Positions 38,985-48,610 of a DNA stretch of 64,000 bases are shown here, piece after piece (within the stretch, counting starts at the first letter, position 1; every line of letters begins with the position of its first letter). The position numbers were made by a program, and so were the translations under genes. The notes beneath the pieces are model-generated. The model was not told the origin of the DNA, ran no database searches, and worked only from the letters and a program-made list of their open reading frames with translations. Location: positions 248,001 to 312,000 of the forward strand of contig NZ_PUDR01000002.1 in NCBI RefSeq assembly GCF_003012935.1. Reading direction: 5' to 3'. Origin of the DNA: Pannonibacter carbonis (GTDB taxonomy: Bacteria; Pseudomonadota; Alphaproteobacteria; Rhizobiales; Stappiaceae).

Positions 38985-40130
38985 TCAGGCGAAATGCGCC
39001 TCGGGGCGGAAGGAGGCGGGCAGGGGATACTGCGGCGCCTCGTCCGCCAGCTCCGCCACAAGGGCGTCGGCGATGCGGTGCGCGAGACTAAAGCCGGTCT
39101 TGAAACCGCCCGTGGCGACGAAAGCGCGGCTCAGCCCCGGAACCGCGCCAACCAGCGGATCGCGCGCCTTCGGCTTCGGACGAATGCCCGCCCAGGCCTC
39201 GATGACGGGGCGTCCGGCGAGCTGGGGGCAGAAGCGGATGGCGCGGGCCACGAGGTCAGCCGTCGCCGCCGCTTCCGGCTCGGTATCGGTCACGCCGGCC
39301 AGCGCCGTGCTGCCGATGGCGACGCTGCCGTCGCTGTGCGGGACGACGTAGAGCCCGTCGCAGTAGACGGCGGGCATGTCGGAAAGACCCGCGCCATCGA
39401 TCCGAAGCGCCTGCCCCTTCTGGCCCTCGCCAAGCGTCTGGCCAGTGAGGGCCGCCAGCGCATCAAACGCGGCAAAGCCTTGCGCCAGGACGATGCGGCC
39501 GGCACAGATCCGGGTGCCGGAGGAGAGGGTGACCGTCCCCGTTTTGTCGTCCAGCTCACCAAATCCCTCGCCGAGGCGAAGTTCCGTCCGGTTCCCGTCC
39601 GCGCTGCGGCCGGTGGCGGTGAACGCGGCAGCGAGCGCTCCGAGATAGGCACGGGGCGCCACGCGGGCCGCAAGCGTTTCCCGGACAACGCCGAAGGGCG
39701 CCGCCTCGGGGGCAATCCAGCCGCCAAGCGTGCCGGCATCCTCGACCGCATAAGAAAAACCGGTGACCGGGGTCGCCCAGTGGGTCAGCGCCTCGGCCGC
39801 GCGCGCCTCGTGATGCGCCCGAAGGTCCGCCGTGGTGATCGGCAGAACCCGGCCGCAGCGGCGGTAGCCGCACTGAAGGCCCGTTTCGGCCTCAAGGGCG
39901 GCAATAAAGCCGGACAGGGAGGCAAGCGCCTCGAACTGAAACGCCTTTTTCGCGTTCCAGCGGGCCGGCATATGCGGCATCAGTGCGCCAAGAACGCCCC
40001 CGCTCGCCCCTGAGCCAATGGCCTTCTGCTCCACGAGCGTTACCCGTAAGCCCTTGCGGGCGGCGCAGAGCGCGACCGACAGGCCAAAGACGCCAGCACC
40101 AATAACGAGCACATCCGGGGACTTGGACAC
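38985..40130 (-). CDS. FAD-dependent oxidoreductase of DAO family (MnmC C-domain-like)
   Basis: 381 residues. FAD-binding VLVIGAGVFGLSVALCAARKG at the N-terminus, GSGASGGVLGALMPHMPARWN (as in MnmC/glycine oxidase) and the C-terminal dinucleotide/flavin strand ATGGFKTGFSLAHRIADAL. It is divergent from mnmD 70 bp away. In E. coli the two activities are one protein, MnmC, whose FAD domain removes the carboxymethyl group of cmnm5s2U34 in tRNA. The context therefore supports a tRNA-modifying role; a glycine or amino-acid oxidase remains possible. Confidence 0.82.
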   Translation of the reverse strand: MSKSPDVLVIGAGVFGLSVALCAARKGLRVTLVEQKAIGSGASGGVLGALMPHMPARWNAKKAFQFEALASLSGFIAALEAETGLQCGYRRCGRVLPITTADLRAHHEARAAEALTHWATPVTGFSYAVEDAGTLGGWIAPEAAPFGVVRETLAARVAPRAYLGALAAAFTATGRSADGNRTELRLGEGFGELDDKTGTVTLSSGTRICAGRIVLAQGFAAFDALAALTGQTLGEGQKGQALRIDGAGLSDMPAVYCDGLYVVPHSDGSVAIGSTALAGVTDTEPEAAATADLVARAIRFCPQLAGRPVIEAWAGIRPKPKARDPLVGAVPGLSRAFVATGGFKTGFSLAHRIADALVAELADEAPQYPLPASFRPEAHFA

Positions 40131-40200
40131 GAGGCGCGGGCTCCGCTAGGAAGGAAAGGCATCGGGACACAGGCTGTGCCGCCTCAGCGGGTTCTATCGC

Positions 40201-40986
40201 ATGGCTCAGGACGAACAAGGGAAATTGCCGCAACAGGTTGCCGCGCCAGAGCTTGAATGGCTGGACGATGGCGTGCCCCGCGCGCCGCGATTTGGCGACA
40301 CCTATTTTTCGCGCGCCGGAGGCCTTGCCGAAACGGCCCATGTCTTTCACGCCGGCAACCGCCTGCCAGCGCGCTGGCAGGGCAGGGACCGGTTCGTGAT
40401 CGGGGAACTCGGCTTCGGCACAGGACTGAACCTGCTTGCCACTCTGGCACTGCTGCGCGATCAGCGGACCGCGCCGCATCTGACCTTCATCTCGGTCGAG
40501 GCCTTCCCGCTGTCGATCGCCCAGCTCGAGAAGGCCCATGCCGCCTTTCCGGAGCTGGGCCTGCTTGCCGGCAATCTGCGGCAGCAGCTGGCAGCTGCCC
40601 GCATCGGGGAGGGAACTGCTGCGGGCTGGCACCGGATGGAAATGCCGGGTCTGACATTCTGGCTTGGTCTTGGAGATGCCAACCGGCTTGTCCCAGAGCT
40701 GGTGAACAAGCGGGCCCCTGTTGCCCTGTGTTCCTGTCTTCCCGTGGATGCCTGGTTCCTCGACGGCTTTGCCCCATCGCGCAACCCGGAGCTCTGGCAG
40801 CCGGGTCTGATGCAGGCGGTCTATGCGATAACAGCCAAGGACGGGAGCTTCGCAACCTACACATCCGCCGGCTGGGTTCGCCGCGCTCTGGCGCAGGTCG
40901 GCTTCACCGTCGAGAAGCGCAAGGGCTTCGCGGGAAAGCGTCAGATGTCGGTGGGGTGGAGAGGCGAGGTTACCCCCGGCCAATAA
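40201..40986 (+). CDS. mnmD: tRNA 5-methylaminomethyl-2-thiouridine methyltransferase domain protein MnmD
   Basis: 261 residues, the length of stand-alone MnmD (DUF752). SAM-binding motif VIGELGFGTGLNLLATLALL (about residues 66-85) and the family hallmark WFLDGFAPSRNPELW (about 184-198), then TYTSAGWVRRALAQVGF and a KRQMSVG end as in MnmC N-domains. It methylates nm5s2U34 to mnm5s2U34 in tRNAs. It is divergent from the DAO oxidoreductase gene and its end overlaps the convergent SDR gene by 17 bp. Confidence 0.93.
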   Translation: MAQDEQGKLPQQVAAPELEWLDDGVPRAPRFGDTYFSRAGGLAETAHVFHAGNRLPARWQGRDRFVIGELGFGTGLNLLATLALLRDQRTAPHLTFISVEAFPLSIAQLEKAHAAFPELGLLAGNLRQQLAAARIGEGTAAGWHRMEMPGLTFWLGLGDANRLVPELVNKRAPVALCSCLPVDAWFLDGFAPSRNPELWQPGLMQAVYAITAKDGSFATYTSAGWVRRALAQVGFTVEKRKGFAGKRQMSVGWRGEVTPGQ

Positions 40987-41728
40987 AGGGCATCGCGGTG
41001 GCCATCACGGTCATGAACTGCACATTTGCCTCAAGCGGCAGGCTGGCCATGTACAGCACCGAGCTTGCCACGTGCTGCACGTCCATGACGGGCTCGGCGG
41101 CGACCGTGCCGTTGGCCTGCGGCACGCCCTTGCTCATCGCATCCGTCATGTCCGAGGCGGCGTTGCCGATGTCGATCTGGCCGCAGGCGATGTTGAAGCG
41201 GCGGCCGTCGAGCGACAGGCTGCGGGTTAGGCCGGTGATGGCGTGTTTCGACGTGGTGTAGGCAACCGAGCCCGGACGCGGCACATGCGCGGAAATCGAG
41301 CCGTTGTTGATGATGCGCCCACCCTGCGGCGACTGCCGCCGCATCAGGGCAAAGGCGGCACGGGCAATCAAAAAGGCACCGATCACGTTCACGTCGATGA
41401 CAGTCCGGAACTCCTGAGGACTAATCTCGTCGATCGTGCGCGAGTGAAGGCTGATGCCCGCGTTGTTGAAGACCACATCAAGCCGGCCAAACCGCGCTTC
41501 CAGAGCGGCAAACAGCCCATCGACGAAGGCCTCGTCGCTGACATCGCCGGCAAGACAAAGCGCCCGCCCGGCTGGCGCGCCGGAGAGGGCCAGCGTCTCA
41601 TCGAGGGCGTCCAACCGGCGCCCTGTCAGGACAACCTGTGCCCCGGCCTCAAGGAAGGCAATCGCAGTAGCCCGGCCAATGCCGGCGCTGGCACCCGTGA
41701 CGAGAATAGTCTTTTCCGACAAGGACAT
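40970..41728 (-). CDS. Short-chain dehydrogenase/reductase
   Basis: 252 residues, classical SDR length, from ATG 41728 (AAGGA-like region upstream is poor). NAD(P)-binding TGASAGIG (about residues 11-18), NNAG, catalytic Ser in NNGSISAHVP, and YTTSKHAITGL (Tyr-x3-Lys, about 157-167). Asp or Arg after strand 2 (TGRRLDAL) suggests NADP. Substrate is unknown. The open frame continues 180 codons upstream on the minus strand, antisense to coxC, and is a shadow. Confidence 0.85.
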   Translation of the reverse strand: MSLSEKTILVTGASAGIGRATAIAFLEAGAQVVLTGRRLDALDETLALSGAPAGRALCLAGDVSDEAFVDGLFAALEARFGRLDVVFNNAGISLHSRTIDEISPQEFRTVIDVNVIGAFLIARAAFALMRRQSPQGGRIINNGSISAHVPRPGSVAYTTSKHAITGLTRSLSLDGRRFNIACGQIDIGNAASDMTDAMSKGVPQANGTVAAEPVMDVQHVASSVLYMASLPLEANVQFMTVMATAMPFIGRG

Positions 41729-41909
41729 GATCGCTTGGCCCGGTGTTGTGGTGGCGTTGAAACGGCGCGGAGAGGGCAGGTTAGAGGCCTCGTCCCGCCC
41801 ATGCAATGGCTGGCGGGCTGTGGACATTTCACAGACTTTCCTTATCCTTACGGCAGTGCCGGGGAGGAGGCTGCGTTCATCGCGGTGCCGGCAGGAGGGA
41901 GACGCGAGG

Positions 41910-43223
41910 ATGGGACTCACCCATGAGCCCTGGCTCGTTGCCTTGTCCGTTCTGGTTGCCTTCCAGGGCAGCTTTGTCGGATTGAGCATGGCCATCCGCG
42001 TGCGTGACGCGCGCGATGCACGCCGGCGCATGCTGCTGGCGGGCTCCGCATTGACCCTCGCCCTCGGCATCTGGTCCATGCATTTCGTCGGCATGCTGGC
42101 GGCGCAGCTGCCGGTGGCGGTTGATTTCCTCGTGCTGCCGACGTTGCTGTCGTTTCTGATCTGCGTCCTGGTGGTCGGGCTGGCGGTGTTCACGGCAGCA
42201 CGGCGAAGGGGCGGGCTTACGCGGCTGCGATTGCTCATCTCGGCCTTTGTCATGGGCGCGGGCATTGCCACCATGCACTACCTCGGCATGCTGGCGCTGC
42301 ATGCCTCGTCGCACATGACCCATGATCCGCGATTTGTCGGCGCCAGTTTTCTGGTGGCCTTCTGCGTGTCCGGCCTGGCGCTCTGGCTTGCCTTCGGCAC
42401 GGTTCGCCGTCCGCCCGTGCTGGTGTCGGCGCTGGCGCTCGCACTTGCCATCGCCGCGATGCACTACATTGCCATGGCCGGCATGTCGCTGATGCCGATG
42501 GAAGGTGGCGGTACGGGCGCGCCGGCTGTGTCGCCAGGCATTCTTGCAATCATCGTCTCGGTCGTCGCCTTTCTCGTTTCCGGCCTGTTCCTGCTGACCC
42601 TTGTGCCGGAAACCGAGGAGGCGGAGCCGCCGCTGGCGCTGTCAGCACCAACGCCGGCCGCTAAGTCAGGTCCTGCCATTGCCGCCAATGAAACCGTACA
42701 TCCGGGCGAAGACGACGCGGCAGCGCAAATGACCAGCGTTGCCTCTCTGGCAGCGCTCTCTCCCATGCCGGCACCCACGCGCGACGGTCTTGCCGAACCG
42801 CTGCGGCGCGCGGCGCTTGGCCTGCAGAGCGCGCCGGACGAGGCGCGCCTGCGGTCTCAGCTCGCCGTCGGCGGCCTGTCCCTGCCCATCGAGCGGGACG
42901 GTGGCAAGGCGCGTCTGGCCGTGGGCGAGATTGTCGCCGTGCAGGCGGATGCCCATTACACCCGGGTGTTCGATCTGCAGCGCGCCTATTTCTGTCCCCT
43001 GTCGATCACGGAAGTCGAACGCCTGCTCGACGGACGCCATTTCACGCGCGTGCATCGCTCGCACATCGTCAATCTCGGCCGGGTCCGCGCGTTGCGGCGG
43101 GCTGGGGACAGCGGAATGGTGCTGCTGGAAGGCAGTCATGGCCACTGCGCGCCGGTCAGCCGGTCCAAATGGCCAAGGCTCAAGTCGCGCGTCGCGGGTG
43201 ATACGGTCAGCGCGGCCGAGTAG
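41910..43223 (+). CDS. coxC: MHYT-LytTR membrane sensor/regulator, CoxC-like
   Basis: 437 residues from ATG 41910 (AGGAGGGA upstream). Seven membrane helices (residues 1-235) carry the three MHYT repeats, seen as SMHFVGM, TMHYLGM and AMHYIAM, whose Met/His/Tyr residues are thought to bind a copper-like metal that could sense CO, O2 or NO. A ~100-residue linker leads to a C-terminal LytTR DNA-binding domain (about 330-430; IVAVQADAHYTRVF, RVHRSHIVNLGRV). The same architecture is found in CoxC/CoxH of Oligotropha. It lies directly upstream of coxM and probably controls it. Confidence 0.9.
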   Translation: MGLTHEPWLVALSVLVAFQGSFVGLSMAIRVRDARDARRRMLLAGSALTLALGIWSMHFVGMLAAQLPVAVDFLVLPTLLSFLICVLVVGLAVFTAARRRGGLTRLRLLISAFVMGAGIATMHYLGMLALHASSHMTHDPRFVGASFLVAFCVSGLALWLAFGTVRRPPVLVSALALALAIAAMHYIAMAGMSLMPMEGGGTGAPAVSPGILAIIVSVVAFLVSGLFLLTLVPETEEAEPPLALSAPTPAAKSGPAIAANETVHPGEDDAAAQMTSVASLAALSPMPAPTRDGLAEPLRRAALGLQSAPDEARLRSQLAVGGLSLPIERDGGKARLAVGEIVAVQADAHYTRVFDLQRAYFCPLSITEVERLLDGRHFTRVHRSHIVNLGRVRALRRAGDSGMVLLEGSHGHCAPVSRSKWPRLKSRVAGDTVSAAE

Positions 43224-43479
43224 ACCGCACTCTCCCTGATATTCCAAAAAGGCCGGTGAGCTTCGGTCGCGGCGCCGCCGGGACAGCTCATCTCCATGCG
43301 CCAGATGCGGCAACCCTGCTGACGCATTTCGTGCAAGTCGCGCCGCATTTCGTGCAGGGGCAGCGCGAATGGTGCAGCTCCCGTTGTGCGTGCACCGCAC
43401 ACACCGCCAGCCTCCGGATCAGGAGCAAGCGGTTTGGCCCGGCATCCCCGAGTTGACCGCACCGGTGAGGGAGGAAGCC
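43224..43479. promoter_or_regulatory. coxC-coxM intergenic control region
   Basis: 256 bp between the sensor gene and coxM. Besides the direct repeats at 43324-43376 it holds an inverted GTGCGTGCAC at about 43386-43395. No consensus sigma-70 -10 box is obvious. Confidence 0.5.
43324..43376 (+). promoter_or_regulatory. Tandem direct repeats, candidate LytTR (CoxC) binding sites
   Basis: GCATTTCGTGCA occurs perfectly at 43324-43335 and 43345-43356, a 21-bp period (two helix turns). A weaker third copy, GCGAATGGTGCA (8 of 12 matches), is at 43365-43376. LytTR proteins bind direct repeats with this period, and the coxM start is about 105 bp downstream, a position suited to activation. Confidence 0.6.
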
Positions 43480-44346
43480 GTGATCCCAGGACAGTTCACC
43501 TATCACAGACCATCGACCGTACAGGAGGCGGTGGCCCTTCTCGCCAGCCACGGCGAGGAAGCCCGGCCGCTGGCCGGCGGCCACAGCCTGATCCCGATGA
43601 TGAAGCTGCGCATGGCTGCGCCCGAGCATCTTGTCGACCTCGGCGGGGTCGCCGAGCTGAAGGGCATTCGCGAGGACGCAGGTCACATCGTCATCGGCGC
43701 GATCACGACGCAGCACGAAGTGATCGGATCCGAGCTTCTTGCGAGCAAGTTGCCGATCCTGCGCGAGACCTCGCTGGTTATTGCCGATCCGCAGATCCGT
43801 TATGTCGGCACCATCGGCGGCAATGTCGCCAACGGCGATCCGGGCAATGACATGCCGGCGCTGATGCAGTGCCTTGATGCCGGCTACGTGCTCGTCGGCC
43901 CGTCGGGCGAACGTCATGTGGCGGCGCGCGAGTTCTACGAGGCGGCCTATTTCACGGCGCTGAGCCCTGACGAGATCGTGGCTGCGATCCGCATTCCCGT
44001 GCCGGCCGCCGGCCATGGCTACGCCTACGAGAAGCTGAAGCGCAAGGTCGGCGACTACGCCACGGCGGCAGCTGCCGTGATGCTGACCCGCAGCGGGCAT
44101 CAGATCACCTCCTGCGCCATCGGCCTCACCAATGTCGCCGATACGCCGCTGTTTGCCGAGGAGGCGGGCCGCATCCTGACCGGATCGTCCATGGAAGCCG
44201 ATGTGGTCACCCGCGCCGTGGCTGCAGCCGAAGCAATCACCAATCCCGCCTCCGACGGCCGTGGGCCGGCGGAATACCGCACGCGCATGGCCGGCGTGAT
44301 GCTGCGCCGGGCACTTGCCCGCGCCTATGACCGCGCAGCGGCCTGA
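43480..44346 (+). CDS. coxM: CO dehydrogenase medium (FAD) subunit CoxM
   Basis: 288 residues from GTG 43480 after GAGGGAGGAAG (43468-43478); the same length as Oligotropha CoxM. FAD-binding motifs of the family are intact: [14 protein letters not shown] (about residues 31-44) and [14 protein letters not shown] (about 110-123). The subunit takes electrons from the Fe-S clusters of CoxS and passes them to the quinone or cytochrome chain. It is the first structural gene of the cox operon. The GTG start rests on the ribosome binding site. Confidence 0.93.
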   Translation: MIPGQFTYHRPSTVQEAVALLASHGEEARPLAGGHSLIPMMKLRMAAPEHLVDLGGVAELKGIREDAGHIVIGAITTQHEVIGSELLASKLPILRETSLVIADPQIRYVGTIGGNVANGDPGNDMPALMQCLDAGYVLVGPSGERHVAAREFYEAAYFTALSPDEIVAAIRIPVPAAGHGYAYEKLKRKVGDYATAAAAVMLTRSGHQITSCAIGLTNVADTPLFAEEAGRILTGSSMEADVVTRAVAAAEAITNPASDGRGPAEYRTRMAGVMLRRALARAYDRAAA

Positions 44347-44357
44347 GGGAGACAAAG

Positions 44358-44867
44358 ATGAGCGAAATCGAACAGCATCCCCTGACCCTCACGGTCAATG
44401 GCAAGAAGGTGCAGCGCTTCGTCGAGCCGCGCACGCTGCTGATCCACTTCCTGCGCGAGGAACTGTCCCTGACCGGACCGCATATCGGCTGCGAGACATC
44501 CCACTGCGGCGCCTGCACCATCGAGCTGAACGGCATGTCGGTGAAATCCTGCACCATGTTTGCCGTCCAGGCGAACGGGGCGGAGATCACCACCATCGAA
44601 GGCATGGCCGCTGCCGATGGCACCCTGTCGGCATTGCAGGAAGGCTTCCGCCAGATGCATGGCCTGCAGTGCGGCTATTGCACGCCCGGCATGATCCTGC
44701 GCGCGCATGTGCTCCTGAAGGAAAACCCGAACCCGACCGAAGCGGAAATCCGCGCCGGTATTGCCGGTAACCTGTGCCGCTGCACCGGCTACCAGAACAT
44801 CGTCAAGGCGATCCAGTACGCCGCCGCCAAGCTGGCCGGGCGTGACTTCCAGGAGGCAGCAGAATGA
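44358..44867 (+). CDS. coxS: CO dehydrogenase small [2Fe-2S] subunit CoxS
   Basis: 169 residues. The plant-type [2Fe-2S] site is seen as [16 protein letters not shown] plus a later SC (about residues 43-65), and the second cluster as CGYCTPGM...CRCTGYQN (about 104-145), as in xanthine-dehydrogenase-family small subunits. It carries electrons from the Mo-Cu site in CoxL to FAD in CoxM. It starts 11 bp after coxM and its stop overlaps coxL by 4 bp (ATGA). Confidence 0.95.
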   Translation: MSEIEQHPLTLTVNGKKVQRFVEPRTLLIHFLREELSLTGPHIGCETSHCGACTIELNGMSVKSCTMFAVQANGAEITTIEGMAAADGTLSALQEGFRQMHGLQCGYCTPGMILRAHVLLKENPNPTEAEIRAGIAGNLCRCTGYQNIVKAIQYAAAKLAGRDFQEAAE

Positions 44868-47284
44868 ACGACATGACGCTGACCAAGGAACAGCGCGAGG
44901 CCCGCCTTGAAGGCATGGGCTGCAAGCGCAAGCGCGTCGAGGACATCCGCTTCACGCAGGGCAAGGGCCAGTATGTCGATGACATCAAGATGCCCGGCAT
45001 GCTGTTCGGCGACTTCGTCCGCTCCCCCTATCCGCATGCGCGGGTGAAGAAGATTGATGCCTCGCGGGCCCTGGCCCTGCCGGGCGTGATCGCGGTGCTG
45101 ACGGCGGAAGACCTCAAGGGCGTCAACCTCGCCTGGATGCCGACGCTCGCCGGTGACGTGCAGATGGTGCTGGCCGACGGCAAGGTGCTGTACCAGAACC
45201 AGGAAGTCGCCTTCGTGCTGGCTGAGGACCGCTATCTCGCCGACGACGCGATCCAGCTTGTCGATGTGGAATATGAGGAACTGCCGGTACTGGTTGACCC
45301 GTTCAAGTCGATGGACTCGGACGCGCCGGTGCTGCGTGAGGATCTTGTCGGCAAGACCAGCGGTGCGCACGGCCCGCGCAAGCACCACAACCACATCTTC
45401 ACATGGGATGTCGGCGACAAGGACCTGACCGACAAGGCCTTCCACGAGGCAGATGTCACGATCAAGGAGCTGATCTCGTATCACCGCACCCATCCCTCGC
45501 CGCTGGAAACCTGCCAGTGCGTCGCGGCGATGGACAAGGTGAAGGGCGAGCTGACGCTCTACGGCACCTTCCAGGCGCCGCATGTCATCCGCACCGTGGC
45601 CTCGCTGCTCTCGACGATCCCGGAGCACAAGATCCACGTCATCGCGCCGGATATCGGCGGCGGCTTCGGCAACAAGGTCGGTGCCTATCCCGGCTACATC
45701 TGCGCCATCGTCGCCTCCATCGTCACCGGGCGTCCGGTGAAATGGGTCGAGGACCGCATGGAGAACCTCTCCACTACGTCCTTTGCCCGCGACTACCACA
45801 TGACCACCGAGATTGCCGCCCGCAAGGATGGCACGGTGACAAGCCTGCGCGTGCACGTGCTGGCTGACCACGGCGGCTTCGATGCCTGCGCCGATCCGTC
45901 CAAGTGGCCGGCCGGCTTCTTCAACATCGTCACCGGCTCGTATGACTTCCCGGTCGCCCATCTCTCGGTCGACGGCGTCTACACCAACAAGGCGCCCGGC
46001 GGCGTTGCCTACCGGTGTTCCTTCCGCGTGACGGAAGCCGCCTACTGCATCGAACGGGCGATGGACATCCTGGCGCAGAAGCTCGGGATGGATCCGGCGG
46101 ACCTCAGGATGAAGAACTTCATCCGCCGCGACCAGTTCCCCTACCAGTCGGCGCTGGGCTGGGAATATGACAGCGGCGACTATCACCTCGCCATGCAGAA
46201 GGCGATGGACACGCTGAACTATCGCGCGCTGCGCGAGGAGCAGAAGCAGAAGCAGGAGGCGTTCAGGCGCGGCGAGACCCGCGAGATCATGGGCATCGGC
46301 ATTTCGTTCTTCACCGAGATCGTCGGTGCGGGGCCGTCCAAGAACTGCGACATCCTGGGCGTTGCCATGTTCGACAGCGCCGAGATCCGCGTCCATCCGA
46401 CAGGATCGGTGATCTCGCGCATGGGCACCAAGAGCCAGGGCCAGGGACACGAGACCACCTGGGCCCAGATCATCGCCACCGAGATCGGCATCCCGGCCGA
46501 AAACATCATGGTGGAAGAAGGCAACACCGACACGGCTCCCTATGGCCTTGGCACCTATGGCTCGCGCTCCACTCCGGTCGCCGGTGCGGCCATCGCGCTG
46601 GCGGCGCGCAAGATCCGCGCCAAGGCGCAGATGATCGCGGCCCACATGCTCGAGGTCTCCGAGTACGATCTGGAATGGGATGTCGATGGGTTCCAGGTGA
46701 AGGGCAACCCGCAGGCGCGCAAGTCCATGACCGAGATCGCCTGGGCCGCCTATCATCTGCCGCCCCCGGGCATGGAACCGGGGCTGGAAGCGGTCAGCTA
46801 CTATGATCCGCCCAACATGACCTATCCGTTCGGAGCCTATTTCTGCGTGATGGACATCGACGTCGATACGGGCGTTGCCAAGACCCGGCGCTTCTATGCG
46901 CTCGATGACTGCGGCACCCGCATCAACCCGATGATCATCGAAGGCCAGGTCCATGGCGGCCTGACGGAAGCCTTCGCCATCGCGATGGGGCAGGAGATTC
47001 GCTACGACGAGGCCGGCAACGTCATGGGGGCGTCCTTCATGGACTTCTTCCTGCCGACCGCCGTCGAGACGCCGCACTGGGAAACGGACTTTACCGTCAC
47101 CCCCAGCCCGCATCACCCGATCGGGGCCAAGGGCGTGGGCGAAAGCCCGAATGTCGGCGGCGTGCCGGCCTTCTCCAACGCGGTCAACGACGCCTTCGCC
47201 TTCCTCGGCTCCACCCACATCCAGATGCCGCATGACAGCTGGCGCCTCTGGAAGGTGGCAAAGGAGCTCGGCGCGACGGCCTGA
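44864..47284 (+). CDS. coxL: Form I CO dehydrogenase large (Mo-Cu) subunit CoxL
   Basis: 806 residues versus 809 for Oligotropha CoxL. The active-site loop AYRCSFR is present at residues 382-388, with Cys385 corresponding to the Cu-ligating Cys388; this loop defines form I (true CO-oxidising) enzymes. The catalytic Glu is Glu760 in GVGESPN, matching Glu763 by the same 3-residue offset. The molybdopterin cytosine dinucleotide sites (GGGFGNKVG near residue 266, QGQGHETTW near 525) are also intact. It oxidises CO to CO2 in aerobic bacteria and needs the CoxD/E/F maturation proteins encoded downstream. Confidence 0.96.
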   Translation: MNDMTLTKEQREARLEGMGCKRKRVEDIRFTQGKGQYVDDIKMPGMLFGDFVRSPYPHARVKKIDASRALALPGVIAVLTAEDLKGVNLAWMPTLAGDVQMVLADGKVLYQNQEVAFVLAEDRYLADDAIQLVDVEYEELPVLVDPFKSMDSDAPVLREDLVGKTSGAHGPRKHHNHIFTWDVGDKDLTDKAFHEADVTIKELISYHRTHPSPLETCQCVAAMDKVKGELTLYGTFQAPHVIRTVASLLSTIPEHKIHVIAPDIGGGFGNKVGAYPGYICAIVASIVTGRPVKWVEDRMENLSTTSFARDYHMTTEIAARKDGTVTSLRVHVLADHGGFDACADPSKWPAGFFNIVTGSYDFPVAHLSVDGVYTNKAPGGVAYRCSFRVTEAAYCIERAMDILAQKLGMDPADLRMKNFIRRDQFPYQSALGWEYDSGDYHLAMQKAMDTLNYRALREEQKQKQEAFRRGETREIMGIGISFFTEIVGAGPSKNCDILGVAMFDSAEIRVHPTGSVISRMGTKSQGQGHETTWAQIIATEIGIPAENIMVEEGNTDTAPYGLGTYGSRSTPVAGAAIALAARKIRAKAQMIAAHMLEVSEYDLEWDVDGFQVKGNPQARKSMTEIAWAAYHLPPPGMEPGLEAVSYYDPPNMTYPFGAYFCVMDIDVDTGVAKTRRFYALDDCGTRINPMIIEGQVHGGLTEAFAIAMGQEIRYDEAGNVMGASFMDFFLPTAVETPHWETDFTVTPSPHHPIGAKGVGESPNVGGVPAFSNAVNDAFAFLGSTHIQMPHDSWRLWKVAKELGATA

Positions 47285-47724
47285 CACTGCCTGTGGCCGG
47301 ACGGAGCGCATGCGTTCCGTCCGGGGCGCGGGGTCGACGCTGTCTGGTGCAGGCTGGATGTCACCTAGTGTTTTCCGGCAGGCCTCTCAGCCCCCCTCCC
47401 CCTCGTGGGGAGGGGTGAGGGGTGGGGGGCACGGGAGGTCGTCGGATCACAAGGCGTCTGAAGATCACTTGGCCAAGAACGCAAGCTGCTTGGATCTAAG
47501 TCCGCTCCCCCCACCCCCAACCCCTCCCCACGAGGGGGAGGGGAGCGGAGAGGATCCGACGGGTTAAACGTTATGGGCACAGTCCTTCACATCGAACACG
47601 TGCCAGATTTCACTTACGACGGCCCTGCCTCAAGGGGGGAGAGGGACTGCGGCCTTGCCAGATGCGCATGGGGAACACTGAGCGTCCGCACTCGCTTCAC
47701 CCCACACCAGGACCGGACTGATCC
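47285..47724. other. 440-bp gap between coxL and coxD
   Basis: No gene. It contains the GC-rich inverted repeat 47393-47543, which may end the coxMSL transcript and split the cox locus into structural and maturation units. A CACGTG lies at 47599-47604. Confidence 0.55.
47393..47543. repeat. GC-rich inverted repeat element inside the cox locus
   Basis: Arms 47393-47430 and 47504-47543 are inverted copies, identical over about 24 bp at the outer side. Each arm is itself a hairpin of CCCCTCCCC and GGGGAGGGG. Between them is a 73-bp non-coding loop. G-runs could form G-quadruplex structures. Similar CCCCTCCCC/GGGGAGGGG elements are common in intergenic alphaproteobacterial DNA; there is only one in this window. 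Confidence 0.7.
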
Positions 47725-48603
47725 ATGACCCGAACCAAGGACAGCATCGCCAAGGCCTTTGCCAGCGCCGGCTACATCGCCGACGAGGGATTGCTGACGG
47801 CCGTGCTGCTGATGGAGGTGCTGGCGCGGCCTCTGCTGCTGGAGGGCGAGGCCGGGGTCGGCAAGACGGAGGTCGCCAAGGCCCTGGCAGCCAGCGAGGG
47901 CACCGACCTGATCCGGCTGCAGTGCTTCGAAGGGCTCGACCGCTCCGATGCGCTTTACGAATGGAACTACCAGCGCCAGCTCCTCGCCATCAAGGCGCAT
48001 GAGGGGCAGGGCGATCCGGACGCCCTCGAGAGTGCCATCTTCTCGGAAAGATACCTCCTGCAGCGGCCGCTGCTGGCTGCCATCCGCAGTGAGCGCCCGG
48101 TGGTTTTGCTGATCGACGAGGTCGACCGGGCCGACGAGGAGTTCGAGGCCTTCCTGCTGGAAGTCCTGTCGGACTATCAGGTCTCGATCCCGGAGCTTGG
48201 CACCATTTCGGCCACCAGCATTCCCCGCGTCGTGCTCACCTCGAACGGCACGCGCGAACTCGCCGATGCCCTGCGCCGCCGCTGTCTTTATCATTACGTC
48301 GACTACCCGGATGTCGGGCGCGAGGCCGAGATCCTGCGCGCCCGGGTTCCCGGCATCGACACGGCCTTTGCCCTGCAGATCGCCGAGCTGATGAGCCGGC
48401 TGCGCAAGGAGGATCTCGCCAAGGTGCCGGGCGTCGCCGAGACCATCGACTGGGCGGCCGCGCTGACGGGGCTGGGCGGCACCCATCTCGCCCGGGACCG
48501 GGAGCTGGTCTTCGATACGCTCGCCTGCGTCCTGAAGACGCGCGAGGACCGATCCCGCATCACCCGCGAGGTGACGGACCGCCTCATCGGCAAGGTTGCG
48601 TGA
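47725..48603 (+). CDS. coxD: MoxR-family AAA+ ATPase CoxD
   Basis: 292 residues, very near the CoxD of Oligotropha (295). Walker A LLEGEAGVGKTEVAKALA (about residues 42-59), Walker B VLLIDEVDRADEEFEAF (about 129-145), and sensor/arginine-finger region LTSNGTRELADALRRRCLYH (about 171-190). CoxD acts with CoxE in sulfuration and copper loading of the [CuSMoO2] centre of CoxL. Starts at ATG 47725 after a long gap from coxL, and its stop lies 7 bp before coxE. Confidence 0.92.
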   Translation: MTRTKDSIAKAFASAGYIADEGLLTAVLLMEVLARPLLLEGEAGVGKTEVAKALAASEGTDLIRLQCFEGLDRSDALYEWNYQRQLLAIKAHEGQGDPDALESAIFSERYLLQRPLLAAIRSERPVVLLIDEVDRADEEFEAFLLEVLSDYQVSIPELGTISATSIPRVVLTSNGTRELADALRRRCLYHYVDYPDVGREAEILRARVPGIDTAFALQIAELMSRLRKEDLAKVPGVAETIDWAAALTGLGGTHLARDRELVFDTLACVLKTREDRSRITREVTDRLIGKVA

Positions 48604-48610
48604 GGCGGAC

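Noticed and set aside
44864-47284. Form II (CO dehydrogenase-like) large subunit
   Set aside because: The active-site loop reads AYRCSFR, the form I signature, not the form II AYRGAGR type.
44789-47311. 840-residue open frame antisense to coxL
   Set aside because: It has the His/Arg/Gly-rich composition of a GC-driven shadow frame, no start signal and no domain; the plus-strand CoxL is unambiguous.
47393-47543. CRISPR array or insertion sequence
   Set aside because: There are only two inverted arms, no regular direct repeats and no transposase.
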